Source of the DNA: an uncultured Psychrobacter sp.
GTDB lineage: Bacteria; Pseudomonadota; Gammaproteobacteria; Pseudomonadales; Moraxellaceae
Direction of reading: 5' to 3'
DNA length: 64,000 bases
NCBI GenBank assembly: GCA_947489525.1
Contig: CANLDW010000006.1
Coordinates: forward strand, 62,001-126,000
The position numbers were made by a program, and so were the translations under genes. The notes under the pieces are model-generated. The model was given only the letters and a program-made list of their open reading frames with translations, did not search any database and had not been told where the DNA came from. Positions 1-8,476 of this stretch are shown piece by piece (positions within the stretch are counted from its first letter, which is position 1; every line of letters starts with the position of its first letter).

Positions 1-710
1 TCTGCTAACTCTACGTTAGCGGCATAATCCGACAAGTCAGAGAAAGCAATATCATCTTCACCGCTATCTGCCAAAACGTGGAACTCGTGTGAAGCAAAGC
101 CGCCAATGGAACCGGTATCGGCTTGTACCGCACGAAAATCTAAACCCAAACGCGTAAAGATACGCGTATAAGCGGCGAACATATCATCGTATGTTTTGGC
201 CAGTGACGTTTGGTCAATATGGAACGAGTAAGCGTCTTTCATCGTAAACTCGCGGGCTCGCATGACGCCAAAGCGCGGACGAATCTCGTCACGAAATTTG
301 CCTTGAATCTGAAAAAAAGTAACCGGTAGCTGTTTATAACTACGTAGCTCACTTTGGGCAAGCGTAGTGATAACCTCCTCGTGCGTAGGACCGAGTACAA
401 ACTCACGCTCGTGACGATCTTTGAAACGTAACAGCTCAGGACCATAGTCGTCAAAACGTCCTGTGATTTTCCACAGCTCAGCGGGCTGGGTCATAGGCAT
501 GAGTACCTCTTGCGCCCCGATATTCTGCATCTCTTCGCGTACGATACGCTCGACTTTTTGCAGCACGCGTAGCCCCATAGGCAACCAAATATAAAGTCCA
601 GAAGCGATTTTGCGGATTAGACCGGCGCGTACCATGAGCTGACTTGAAGCGATATCAGCATCACTTGGGGTTTCTTTTAACGTAGCTAACAAGAATTGAC
701 TGGCTTTCAT
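1..710 (-). CDS. proS: Prolyl-tRNA synthetase, N-terminal part (runs off window)
   Basis: This is the 5' part of a class II prolyl-tRNA synthetase, which charges tRNA-Pro with proline in the cytoplasm. The minus-strand frame opens at the ATG at 708-710 ([15 protein letters not shown]) and stays open to base 1, giving about 236 residues. Readable segments typical of bacterial-type ProS include [19 protein letters not shown], the class II motif 2 region [21 protein letters not shown] and, later, [12 protein letters not shown], which leads into the editing insertion. The C-terminal catalytic and anticodon-binding parts lie outside the window. Family assignment is firm; nothing unusual is seen in this part. 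Confidence 0.97.
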   Translation of the reverse strand, partial: MKASQFLLATLKETPSDADIASSQLMVRAGLIRKIASGLYIWLPMGLRVLQKVERIVREEMQNIGAQEVLMPMTQPAELWKITGRFDDYGPELLRFKDRHEREFVLGPTHEEVITTLAQSELRSYKQLPVTFFQIQGKFRDEIRPRFGVMRAREFTMKDAYSFHIDQTSLAKTYDDMFAAYTRIFTRLGLDFRAVQADTGSIGGFASHEFHVLADSGEDDIAFSDLSDYAANVELA

Positions 711-1308
711 AAATAAAGCGAAACCTTATCTTTAATAAACAATAAATAAACAAGACGCTTGGCATTTGGCCAAATAGCCGCTACAAGCTGATCTATGTAA
801 TGGAGTCATAACGACAATGAGGATCTACGTGATAGGTGATAACCCATTGATATTAAAATAGTAACACTCTTTGATGTGCTTGCCTGCAGATCGACCAGCA
901 ATGCATATTTATCAGGATAGAGCAAAATGAGTGTTTTGGATATAAACAGTCTATGGTAGGTAATGTTGGCACAAGACGCAATGACTTTTTGGTTTTTCAT
1001 AAAACATAACCGCTGGACTGGCCGCTAGTCGTAATAGCAGTTGCCCGCTGCGCTTGTTTTGGCTGTCTTGTAACGAGCACTTTATAACTGTCCTTTTTAA
1101 CTGTCTTTTATAACTATATTCGTAAACAGTTATGTAGAAGATAAAACAGTTATGTAGAAGATAAGTAGCAGCGACTTGAAGTTGTTGCGCCTTACGCGCA
1201 TAACTTTAAGGATAAAGGAAGCGGTTAGTTTTTACCCTTGTAAAGCGTGACAAAGTTAAGCGCATCAAAACTGCCTAATCTCAATCCCTATCACTGTGAG
1301 GTCGACTA
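711..1308. other. 598-nt intergenic region between divergent genes
   Basis: The region separates proS (minus) from a DUF4230 gene (plus) and must hold both promoters. It is AT-rich. The only structure I can support is a perfect 20-nt tandem duplication at 1124-1163 (listed separately). A 64-codon minus-strand frame at 806-1000 has no convincing ribosome binding site or domain and I do not call it a gene. Confidence 0.5.
1124..1163. repeat. Perfect 20-nt tandem duplication
   Basis: AAACAGTTATGTAGAAGATA occurs twice head to tail at 1124-1143 and 1144-1163, about 150 nt upstream of the DUF4230 gene. It looks like a recent slippage duplication in the promoter or leader region. No regulator-binding function is implied by the sequence alone. 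Confidence 0.85.
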
Positions 1309-2028
1309 ATGAGCACGTCTAATCAACGGACACCTGCTGGCAAACCTATCAAAAGATCTATTGCACCGCTGTCATGGCTTTTGCTACTTATCAGTCTTGT
1401 CGCTTTAGCGACTGCTATTTACATCACCCAAAATTCGACTGAGGAACCGATAGAAACGGTGACTCGTGAAGGCGTAATCACACAGATTCAAAAGCTTAAC
1501 CGCTTAGAGACGGTTGCCTTTAGCGTTGATACTATCATTACCAGCCAGCGCGAGGGCAGCTGGACAAGACTGTGGCAAGATGAGCAAAAAGGTCTATTCG
1601 TTGCACGTGGCCGCGTGGCCGCGGGTATTGATCTCAATGCGCTGACTCCCGAGATGGTACAAGTCATACAACCTGATGAACAAGTTGGCTATGAGCAAAA
1701 TGCTGATACGCCGCAGCCACTTATGCCGCAGATTAACATTACCTTGCCGCCCTCAGAGATATTTTCAGTATACCTTGATGATATTGATATCTATGACTGG
1801 CAAACAGGCGCTTTTGGACTGATGCAAGTCGATCCTAAGATTTTAGAGCAAGCGCAAAGCATGGCAAAAAAAGAAGTACTTGAGCGTGCCTGCCGAGGCG
1901 ATGTGATGAATATCGCATTGAGGAACGCTCAAGCTCAGATGCAGCAATTATTCGCTTTGACAGGGGCTAGGGTTACAGTGACGACTCAAGGTCCTGGTGC
2001 TTGCCAGTTGCCCGCGCAAGCTGCATAA
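1309..2028 (+). CDS. DUF4230 domain membrane-anchored protein
   Basis: A 239-residue protein of unknown function that I assign to the DUF4230 family. A basic N-terminus (about residues 1-18) precedes one membrane helix (about 20-42, LSWLLLLISLVALATAIYI), so the rest is predicted to face the periplasm. The DUF4230 hallmarks are an early I..I.KLNRLETV segment, a Trp/Leu-rich beta region (LFVARGRVAAGIDL) and a C-terminal helix with alternating Ala/Gln (NIALRNAQAQMQQLF). The start has a good site, GAGGT, 6-7 nt upstream. The gene stands alone between proS and the GTPase module. Biochemical role is unknown. Confidence 0.75.
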   Translation: MSTSNQRTPAGKPIKRSIAPLSWLLLLISLVALATAIYITQNSTEEPIETVTREGVITQIQKLNRLETVAFSVDTIITSQREGSWTRLWQDEQKGLFVARGRVAAGIDLNALTPEMVQVIQPDEQVGYEQNADTPQPLMPQINITLPPSEIFSVYLDDIDIYDWQTGAFGLMQVDPKILEQAQSMAKKEVLERACRGDVMNIALRNAQAQMQQLFALTGARVTVTTQGPGACQLPAQAA

Positions 2029-2287
2029 GGAATTAAGTTGTATAACGTTTTTAGCAGTGACAGCACGGCACATGAATACGTTTTTTAGCCTAAAGGTATG
2101 TGTTTTATAAAAGGTGTCGGTGCTATAACAGAGGGACAAAATAAAGGTCATGAACGTTGTTTGTTGTGAATAGTACGAACGGTAGGATAGAGGGTGTAGT
2201 AGGCGTAGTGCTTGGCTGCACTATAGTTTAAAATTAACGACTATCGCTGAGTCTAGGACAGGACGGCGTAATTAATGTGGAGAGAGC

Positions 2288-3754
2288 ATGAGTAGCCTGA
2301 CTGAGCGATCAAAAGACGGAGTAATCAACGTCTTACACACTGCATTTGTGGGTGTAAAGCCTGGTGATCAAGTCGTCTTAAAGGGTTATTTGCGCGTGCT
2401 GCTGCGTTTGGATGCTATGCTTGAATGGGTGTCAGCAAGCGCTACGCAAGTCGATCTATTCATGATTAATGAAGAGTTTCGTGAGGCGCAGAGCGTCGTA
2501 AAACTACTGGCGAGTAAACCAACAGCGGCGGTACTCTATGTTAGCCGTACCGAAGATAAAGAAGGCGAGGTGTCTCAAGACAAAATTGTCCTACCTCTTA
2601 AACGGCTTAGTCAGTTTAGCGAATGGTTACTGCACTCGGTTGCTGTGTTAACACACAAACCACGCTCTGATACCGAGCAAGCCATGCCCGAGACATCAAC
2701 ACCTGATGGCGAAGCTATTATCTCGACACAAATAAACTCTCAAGCATTAAACTCGCAGCAAACAACTTCTAAACAAACGATCTCTGAGTCAACACCAGCT
2801 GCTGATGCAGACAATACTGGCATACACAGTTTGCCAGTCGTACCTGAGAATGACGATAACGCAGCTGAACAGCACTCGGTGATAAACCATTATCAACCAC
2901 TAATCGATTTGATTAAGCTCATACAAAAACGTCCAGCGGGCTGTTATAGATTGATCTCAGGCGATCGAACTATCGCGGTGATTAAGCCGCGCCGCGCGCT
3001 GATATGGTTCAATCAAAATAACGACCCAAAAGTACCGCAAACCCTAGATTTTGACTGGCATTTGCAGCCCTATAATAAGATGCCAGAGGTTGAGCTTGGC
3101 TCTGATTTGAGGCAATGGTTGTGGCAACAAGCGTGGGAGCACTACGATCTACTGCTGCCACTCATCAGTGATGATGCCACTTATCGACTGCGTCACTGGA
3201 TCAAGCCTGTAATCCTTGTCAAAGATCGCTTTGCAGGAGAGCATGCGCTAAGCAACAAAGACAGACAGCATCTTATCAGTGTCATGACCGCACTTGAAAA
3301 GTCAGCTTGTGATGTTAATACGCTAGCAAGCAGCGCTGGTATTTCTGTTAAATCTGCCAAAAGAATCGTGGCAAGCTTACTCTTCTCTAGTAGCTTACAG
3401 TTTGATAGTTATATTAAGCTGACTGTCTGCATGAGCGCGCAGATGAATGCAAGCCTAGTAGCCGCGAGCAATACATCTAAAACGACTAGTAAACGCGCTA
3501 CTGACGGCGCAGTCGTTGATAGCTACGACTTTACGAGCCGCGAGCAAGTGGTAGATTACAGCAGTCCCGTCACTACTGCTGACTTTATAGCCGCTAAAGA
3601 AGAGCAGGCAACGCTGCCGTCTAATACGACGGCAAACACTGCGCCATCGACTTTAGAATCCAGTGCGCCCTCTAGCTCACAACCCAGTACCAGTGCCGCG
3701 CAGCAAGAAAAGCGTGGGTTTTTATCGCGCCTTAGACAAAAACTTGGTTTGTAG
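2288..3754 (+). CDS. Winged-helix-like protein of a GTPase/Roadblock gene set
   Basis: A 488-residue protein that I do not recognise by name. The N-terminal part (about 1-130) looks globular (alpha/beta). It is followed by a Ser/Thr/Gln-rich linker (about 135-190), a second globular part (about 195-300, containing HYQPLIDLIKLIQKRP) and a helix-turn-helix-like segment (about 330-385, with DVNTLASSAGISVKSAKRI and hydrophobic flanks). A low-complexity Ala/Thr/Ser tail follows, ending in a short basic amphipathic helix (KRGFLSRLRQKLGL) that could touch membrane. GGAGAGAG precedes the ATG. The next two genes encode a GTPase and a Roadblock protein, so I infer that this is their partner. Its wHTH position resembles DUF742 proteins of actinobacterial conservons. 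That is an analogy, not shown homology. Confidence 0.6.
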   Translation: MSSLTERSKDGVINVLHTAFVGVKPGDQVVLKGYLRVLLRLDAMLEWVSASATQVDLFMINEEFREAQSVVKLLASKPTAAVLYVSRTEDKEGEVSQDKIVLPLKRLSQFSEWLLHSVAVLTHKPRSDTEQAMPETSTPDGEAIISTQINSQALNSQQTTSKQTISESTPAADADNTGIHSLPVVPENDDNAAEQHSVINHYQPLIDLIKLIQKRPAGCYRLISGDRTIAVIKPRRALIWFNQNNDPKVPQTLDFDWHLQPYNKMPEVELGSDLRQWLWQQAWEHYDLLLPLISDDATYRLRHWIKPVILVKDRFAGEHALSNKDRQHLISVMTALEKSACDVNTLASSAGISVKSAKRIVASLLFSSSLQFDSYIKLTVCMSAQMNASLVAASNTSKTTSKRATDGAVVDSYDFTSREQVVDYSSPVTTADFIAAKEEQATLPSNTTANTAPSTLESSAPSSSQPSTSAAQQEKRGFLSRLRQKLGL

Positions 3755-3851
3755 AAGTTTTTATTATTACGATTTGCCAAAATTATTGCCATACTTCTAA
3801 ATTTGAACAACCTCTGACACCGAGGTCTTATACGCTAGGTAGTTATTTATT

Positions 3852-4379
3852 ATGCAACGCTTAAAAATCGTTTTTAGTGGTCCAATGGGGGCGGGCAAAA
3901 CCCAAGCAATTGCCAGCTTATCAGATATTCCAGTCGTCTCTACAGAGGTTAAAAATACTGATCTTGATGCTCATGACAAGATATTAACGACTGTTGGTAT
4001 GGATTATGGTGAGCTGACGATGGAGGGCGGTTCTAGCATTGGTTTATACGGCACGCCAGGACAGCAGCGCTTTGATTTTATTTGGCCAATTTTAGTACAA
4101 GGGGCGCTTGGAGTCATCATTTTGATCGATCACTCAGCAGCAGACCCTATCAAAGACTTGACGCATTATATAGAAACGTTTAGCAAAATATACCAAGGTC
4201 GCATCGTCGTCGGTGTGAGTCAAATCGATAAAAAGCCCAGCCGAGAGTTTGATATCTATCGGCAGTGGCAACGTGATAACAATAGCAACTTTCCTATATT
4301 TCCAGTCGATATGCGTAACAAGGATGATGTGCTGCTACTGGTTGAAACGGTTATAACCGCTCTTGAACAAGAAGGCTAA
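3852..4379 (+). CDS. Small Ras-like GTPase (COG2229/MglA-like)
   Basis: A 175-residue single-domain P-loop GTPase. The Walker A/G1 loop is GPMGAGKT at residues 10-17. The G3 region is YGTPGQQRF at 66-74, with Tyr where Ras proteins usually have Asp of DTPGQ. G4 is degenerate: SQID at 123-126 replaces the canonical NKxD, keeping only the Asp, so guanine specificity may be relaxed. The family is the prokaryotic small GTPases that pair with Roadblock proteins, as MglA with MglB in Myxococcus polarity control or within Streptomyces conservons. The downstream gene encodes a Roadblock protein, which supports that pairing here. Gaps to the neighbours are about 100 nt on each side and no terminator is seen. 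Confidence 0.85.
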   Translation: MQRLKIVFSGPMGAGKTQAIASLSDIPVVSTEVKNTDLDAHDKILTTVGMDYGELTMEGGSSIGLYGTPGQQRFDFIWPILVQGALGVIILIDHSAADPIKDLTHYIETFSKIYQGRIVVGVSQIDKKPSREFDIYRQWQRDNNSNFPIFPVDMRNKDDVLLLVETVITALEQEG

Positions 4380-4482
4380 TTATCAGCGCCGAGCTAGTCA
4401 CACTTCATGACTGTTTATTGTAGCTTGGCTCTACATATTGTTATTTTAAACCGACTATACTTATTAATGTGGACAACTCATC

Positions 4483-4929
4483 ATGAATGACACTTTGTTT
4501 CAATCGGACGCCAATCGCGTAAAGCCCTCTCATAACTTTGTGACAGCGGCAAAAGATGTCCTGCACGACTTGGTACATACTACCAGTGGCATTGACGGTG
4601 TGCTGCTTGCTTCAACGGACGGCTTTGAAGTCAGCTCAATTTTTCAAAAAGACTATGATGGCGGTAAATTATCGGCAGTTGGCAGCTCTATTTTAGCGCT
4701 CGTGCAAGCTTTGACTAACGAAGCAAAACTAACAGGGTGTCGCTCCGTCATTTTGGATGCGCAAGATGGCAAGATTATGATCAGCGCTGTGCCCAACGCC
4801 AACATGCCTATGATTGTCATCGTCGTGACCAAACAACAAGTATTGCTTGGTCAAATCATGCATGGCATGACGAAGGCTATTAATAGGCTAAACGAGCTTG
4901 ATGAGCAGTTGAACGTAGTAAATGGCTAA
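4483..4929 (+). CDS. Roadblock/LC7 domain protein (MglB-like)
   Basis: A 148-residue protein with a Roadblock/LC7 fold across about residues 20-130. The characteristic start is VLHDLVHTTSGIDGVLLASTDGFEVSS, read in pieces, followed by a glycine-containing turn before SAVGSSILALVQALTNEAKL and the final beta strands VILDAQDGKIMISAV and MIVIVVTKQQVLLG. Roadblock homodimers bind small GTPases and can act as activating proteins. The adjacent GTPase is the obvious partner. No transmembrane segment is present. The regulatory output in this organism is unknown. Confidence 0.88.
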   Translation: MNDTLFQSDANRVKPSHNFVTAAKDVLHDLVHTTSGIDGVLLASTDGFEVSSIFQKDYDGGKLSAVGSSILALVQALTNEAKLTGCRSVILDAQDGKIMISAVPNANMPMIVIVVTKQQVLLGQIMHGMTKAINRLNELDEQLNVVNG

Positions 4930-5185
4930 GTCAAGAACCCTTCACTACTCAGAAGTTTCACAAGTTGTGTTTATTTTATAATGGGTTAGATATACAAAGT
5001 TGATATTGTCTATAATGTAGTCAATCAACATTAAAAGTGGTACAAGGCAGACGAGTGCAAGTACTACAGTAGTAGGCTAAACGAGTCTAACGCTGTAACA
5101 CTTTAATAGGGGTTCGACTATAGTCTTATTTAGATAACAACCAACAATAACTCAGTAAATAAACATACTGCAAAAGGTGAGACTT

Positions 5186-5392
5186 ATGAAGATCTTTAAG
5201 AATAAAAACAAAACTAGCTCTGATTCTAACGAGTCTCTTTCCCTAGCCACATGGATCATGTTAATTATCAGTTTCTCCTTACTAGGCTACGCGCTATATA
5301 TCATTCAAACTCGTATCATAGAAAACCGTACTAGGACTGAGATTAAGACGCCAGAAGTTAAAGTAGTCAAAGAAGTCGCTAAAGAGCAGTAA
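5186..5392 (+). CDS. Small single-span membrane protein
   Basis: A 68-residue protein of unknown function. It has a short basic N-terminus (MKIFKNKNKTS), one membrane helix at about residues 23-45 (ATWIMLIISFSLLGYALYII) and a charged C-terminal tail rich in Glu, Lys and Val. I chose the ATG at 5186 over a GTG nine bases upstream because AAAGGTGA is correctly spaced for the ATG. It lies 256 nt after the Roadblock gene on the same strand. It could belong to that set, for example as a membrane anchor, but the gap and lack of homology leave this open. Confidence 0.6.
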   Translation: MKIFKNKNKTSSDSNESLSLATWIMLIISFSLLGYALYIIQTRIIENRTRTEIKTPEVKVVKEVAKEQ

Positions 5393-5483
5393 CTGCAAAA
5401 TGCTCAGCTGACGCCATTGATAGTAGCCTTTATATTGTTATATATAGTCGATCCTAAATAAAATAAGGACATTAAATTTTGCC

Positions 5484-5559
5484 GCGAAACTGGTATAAAT
5501 TTTACTTGCTTGCTGTGTCTGCGCTGACAGAGGCTACGCAAAATTCATCCCAGTTCCGC
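5484..5559. repeat. Long imperfect hairpin between convergent genes
   Basis: Two 22-nt arms, 5484-5505 and 5538-5559, are inverted copies that pair along most of their length, with several positions changed to G-U compatible pairs. The 32-nt loop holds a further imperfect inverted pair (CTGTGTC/GACAGAG). A T-rich stretch follows the right arm. The structure sits between the convergent small membrane gene and the photolyase gene. It could be a bidirectional terminator or a small dispersed repeat. Only a genome-wide search can separate these. Confidence 0.6.
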
Positions 5560-5627
5560 TGTGTCTTTTTAATACTGGACTAACTATAGTTCGACTATAG
5601 ACTTTATGCTTTATAAAACGTAGCACG

Positions 5628-7253
5628 CTACTCCTTTTTAAACTCATTGATGGCAAGCTTACGCGCCTCTTTATGGTTGACAATAGGTAAGGGGTAGTCG
5701 ACCTTGGCAAAGTCGCCTTCGGGACTCAGCGCCTTGCGCATTTTATCTTCGCTGTGCAGCGTGCTGGCAGGAATGTCTTTGAGCTCTGGTAGCCATGTTT
5801 TGATAAATAAAGCTTTTGGATCGTGTGATTTGGCTTGGCTAAAGGGGTTCATGATACGGAAGTAAGGCGCAGAGTCGGTTCCGGTTGAGGCGCTCCACTG
5901 CCAGCCGCCGTTATTTGAGGCAAAGTCACCATCGATAAGCTGGCGCATAAAATAGCGCTCACCTTCGCGCCAATCAATGAGCAAATCCTTGGTTAAAAAC
6001 ATCGCTGTCACCATGCGTAGCCGATTGTGCATAAAGCCTGTGGCATTCAGACTGCGCATGGCTGCATCGACAAAAGGCACGCCTGTTTTGCCCTCACACC
6101 AGGCCGCAAAGTCGTCAGAATCATAGGACCAACTGATTTTTTTATCCGTATCTTTTTTATAGGCCTCATGGCGAATAAGCGCAGGTTTATCCACTAGCAC
6201 ATGACGATAAAAATCGCGCCACGCCAGCTCGCTGATCCAGCGATTGATGTCGTCATTGTCGCTATCGTTGCCATGTAACTTCTCTTGTGCGTTCGCCGCT
6301 TGTAAGTAGCATTGTCTAGGGCTAATCGCTCCAATAGTTAGGTAGGCGGACATATGACTAGTTCCTTGCAACATAGGCTTATCGCGATTAACGTTGTAGT
6401 CGTTAATATCATCAGCGGTAAAGTCCTTTAGGCGCTGCAATGCGGCAGCTTCTCCGGCTGGATAGTCCTCGCGCGCGTACTTGAGCTGGGAGTTGTGATC
6501 GATATGAGCAGCGGTGTCGTTTTGCGGGTTAGTCTTAACGTACTGGGCGACGATATCTCGAGCGAGTTTTGCTATAGCATCCTTAGTGTGCGCGCTTTGC
6601 TCAGCCGCTTTGAGCGTTGCAAGTTTTGAGTGTTTGCTGTTGTTATTAGCAGCTACCTTTGGCGCGCAATGCGCTTCAACTACGCTTGCCTCTAGCGTAT
6701 CACGCCACTTTTTATAAAAGGGTGTAAAGACCTTGTACATAGAGTCGCTATCATTGGTCGTGATACTGCGCGGTGGCAAAATGCACTGATCATGATGGCG
6801 GCTAAATTCAATATCGTGCTTAGCTAGAGCGTCGGTGATTTGTTCATCGCGGGCTATCTCACGCCCTTCGTACTCATGGTTTGCCATCAGGAAGCGCACT
6901 TTGTTTTCAACACAAAGCTCTGTAATCGCCTCAACGCAGCTGTCAAAATCTGGGCAGACATAAACTTGTAGGTTTATGTTTAATTGTTTGTGTAAATCAT
7001 CAGCTAAAATAGGCAGGGTACGCATGATATGATCACACTGAGCAAGCGACATATCGTGAGTATGCCACTGCTCTGGCGTGATAAAAAACACTGCGCTTAC
7101 TGAAGCGTCATTATCGCGTGCTCGTTCACACAAAGCACTCAAAGCAGTGTTATCATGGGTACGTAGATCGCGGCGGAACCACATCAGATAGTGTGGTGAT
7201 TCTTCACTTGAATTTTTAGTATCGTTATTATTAGCAGACGCACTCTTGGACAT
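5628..7253 (-). CDS. phrB: Deoxyribodipyrimidine photolyase (class I CPD photolyase)
   Basis: A 541-residue flavoprotein that uses blue light to split cyclobutane pyrimidine dimers in DNA. The N-terminal antenna domain begins with MWFRRDLRTHDNTAL. The C-terminal FAD-binding helical domain contains ELAWRDFYRHVL, TGFMHNRLRMVTAMFLTKD, DGDFASNNGGWQWSASTGTD and YFRIMNPFSQAKSHDP, all diagnostic of class I photolyases. It is longer than the 470-residue E. coli enzyme, mainly through a hydrophilic Ala/Lys/Asn-rich linker at about residues 195-265 between the two domains. The start has AAGGGA upstream. It is divergent from trpF across a 452-nt gap that contains the MITE-like element. Confidence 0.97.
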   Translation of the reverse strand: MSKSASANNNDTKNSSEESPHYLMWFRRDLRTHDNTALSALCERARDNDASVSAVFFITPEQWHTHDMSLAQCDHIMRTLPILADDLHKQLNINLQVYVCPDFDSCVEAITELCVENKVRFLMANHEYEGREIARDEQITDALAKHDIEFSRHHDQCILPPRSITTNDSDSMYKVFTPFYKKWRDTLEASVVEAHCAPKVAANNNSKHSKLATLKAAEQSAHTKDAIAKLARDIVAQYVKTNPQNDTAAHIDHNSQLKYAREDYPAGEAAALQRLKDFTADDINDYNVNRDKPMLQGTSHMSAYLTIGAISPRQCYLQAANAQEKLHGNDSDNDDINRWISELAWRDFYRHVLVDKPALIRHEAYKKDTDKKISWSYDSDDFAAWCEGKTGVPFVDAAMRSLNATGFMHNRLRMVTAMFLTKDLLIDWREGERYFMRQLIDGDFASNNGGWQWSASTGTDSAPYFRIMNPFSQAKSHDPKALFIKTWLPELKDIPASTLHSEDKMRKALSPEGDFAKVDYPLPIVNHKEARKLAINEFKKE

Positions 7254-7285
7254 TTAAATCCCTTATTTTAATCATAAATAAACTA

Positions 7286-7571
7286 GGGCGTGTTGAACAT
7301 TCAATCATGGCACTGACAGAGACTATTTTTTAGGCGATGCACAGATAAAAAGAGTAAGTTTAGTCATTCTAAGCGTCTATTTTTATCACAGCAGCGGCAA
7401 AAAATAGTCCTGTCCCTATCAGCCTAATATTTAAAAGGAGGGGCTGATGCTAAAATTGCTCCATACGGTGTTGCAAGTCTCGCTAAAGTATTGACATTAT
7501 CATCGACTTGCGCCTTGTCTGGAACAATTTTAGCGATCAGCAGTGCTCATTTATGAATGTTCAATACGCCC
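7286..7571. mobile_element. MITE-like element with terminal inverted repeats and nested palindromes
   Basis: The 18-nt ends GGGCGTGTTGAACATTCA (7286-7303) and TGAATGTTCAATACGCCC (7554-7571) are inverted copies with one mismatch. Inside, two further inverted pairs form arms: 7315-7331 with 7399-7414 (GACTATTTTTT core) and 7443-7463 with 7520-7541 (CTAAAATTG core). The right arm extends through GCAAGTC/GACTTGC. No transposase frame fits inside, so the element is non-autonomous. No clear target duplication is visible. It lies between phrB and trpF, so it can influence transcription of either gene. Confidence 0.72.
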
Positions 7572-7705
7572 TTAAATAAAAGTATGCTAGGATAAGTTTT
7601 GGTATGCAATTAATTTAGCTAATGTGTAACAAATTATCATCATATCTTTATTACGTTTTTGGTAGTGCGCCGTTCTCTAGAAAAATTCACATTTAAGGTT
7701 ACACC

Positions 7706-8356
7706 ATGCACGTCAAGTTCTGCGGGTTTAGAACGCAAGATGACATTGAGACCGCCGTCCAATTGGGCGTTGATGCTATCGGACTGGTTTTTTATCCGCC
7801 AAGTCCGCGTGCGGTGACGCTGGATGAGGCGCAAACGCTAGTCGGCTCGATACCTGCCTTTGTCAGTGTGACCGCCTTAGTCGTCAATATGACCGATGAG
7901 GATATGCTAGAGCTTGCCCGTAATCTCGCTTTTGATATCATTCAGTTTCATGGCGATGAAAGTGCTGAGGACTGTAAACAGCTGGCAAACGCAGTGAATA
8001 AACGCTGGATAAAGGCCTTACGTATCAACGCCGATACGGACACGCCGCAAAGTATCAATGCTACAATTGAAGCCTTTGCACAAGCGGGAGCAAGCAGTAT
8101 CTTACTCGATGCTTATCATGAGAAGAAGTATGGCGGTACAGGTGATAGGTTTGATTGGCGCTTGATACCGGATACTAGTCCACTACCTATTATCCTAGCT
8201 GGCGGTCTTGACGCTACCAACGTTGCAGACGCTGTAGATCTACCTATTTATGCCGTTGATGTGAGCGGCGGTATCGAACACAGTAAAGGCAAAAAGGACG
8301 CTGCTAAAATGCGTGCCTTTATGAAAGCGGTAAAGCGCGATAGATGGCAACACTAG
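7706..8356 (+). CDS. trpF: Phosphoribosylanthranilate isomerase
   Basis: A 216-residue TIM-barrel enzyme that converts N-(5-phosphoribosyl)anthranilate to CdRP in tryptophan synthesis. The N-terminus VKFCGFRTQDDI carries the catalytic Cys, IIQFHGDES matches the conserved barrel strand, ILLDAYH carries the general-acid Asp and LAGGLDATNV is the phosphate-binding loop. AAGGT lies 7 nt before the ATG. It is followed at about 120 nt by trpB on the same strand. trpC and trpD are not in the window, so the trp genes are split in this genome, as is usual in Moraxellaceae. Confidence 0.97.
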   Translation: MHVKFCGFRTQDDIETAVQLGVDAIGLVFYPPSPRAVTLDEAQTLVGSIPAFVSVTALVVNMTDEDMLELARNLAFDIIQFHGDESAEDCKQLANAVNKRWIKALRINADTDTPQSINATIEAFAQAGASSILLDAYHEKKYGGTGDRFDWRLIPDTSPLPIILAGGLDATNVADAVDLPIYAVDVSGGIEHSKGKKDAAKMRAFMKAVKRDRWQH

Positions 8357-8476
8357 CCGTTTACTAAGCACGACTTGCTTAGCCATTTATGCTTTAAAGC
8401 AAATACGTCAACGTCAAAGACCGCTTGCCAAACCGAGCTCAATCCCAAACATGTATACGACTTCCTAGGAATTATT

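Noticed and set aside
806..1000. Minus-strand 64-codon frame in the proS-DUF4230 gap
   Set aside because: No convincing ribosome-binding site, no recognisable domain and AT-rich sequence that opens frames by chance.
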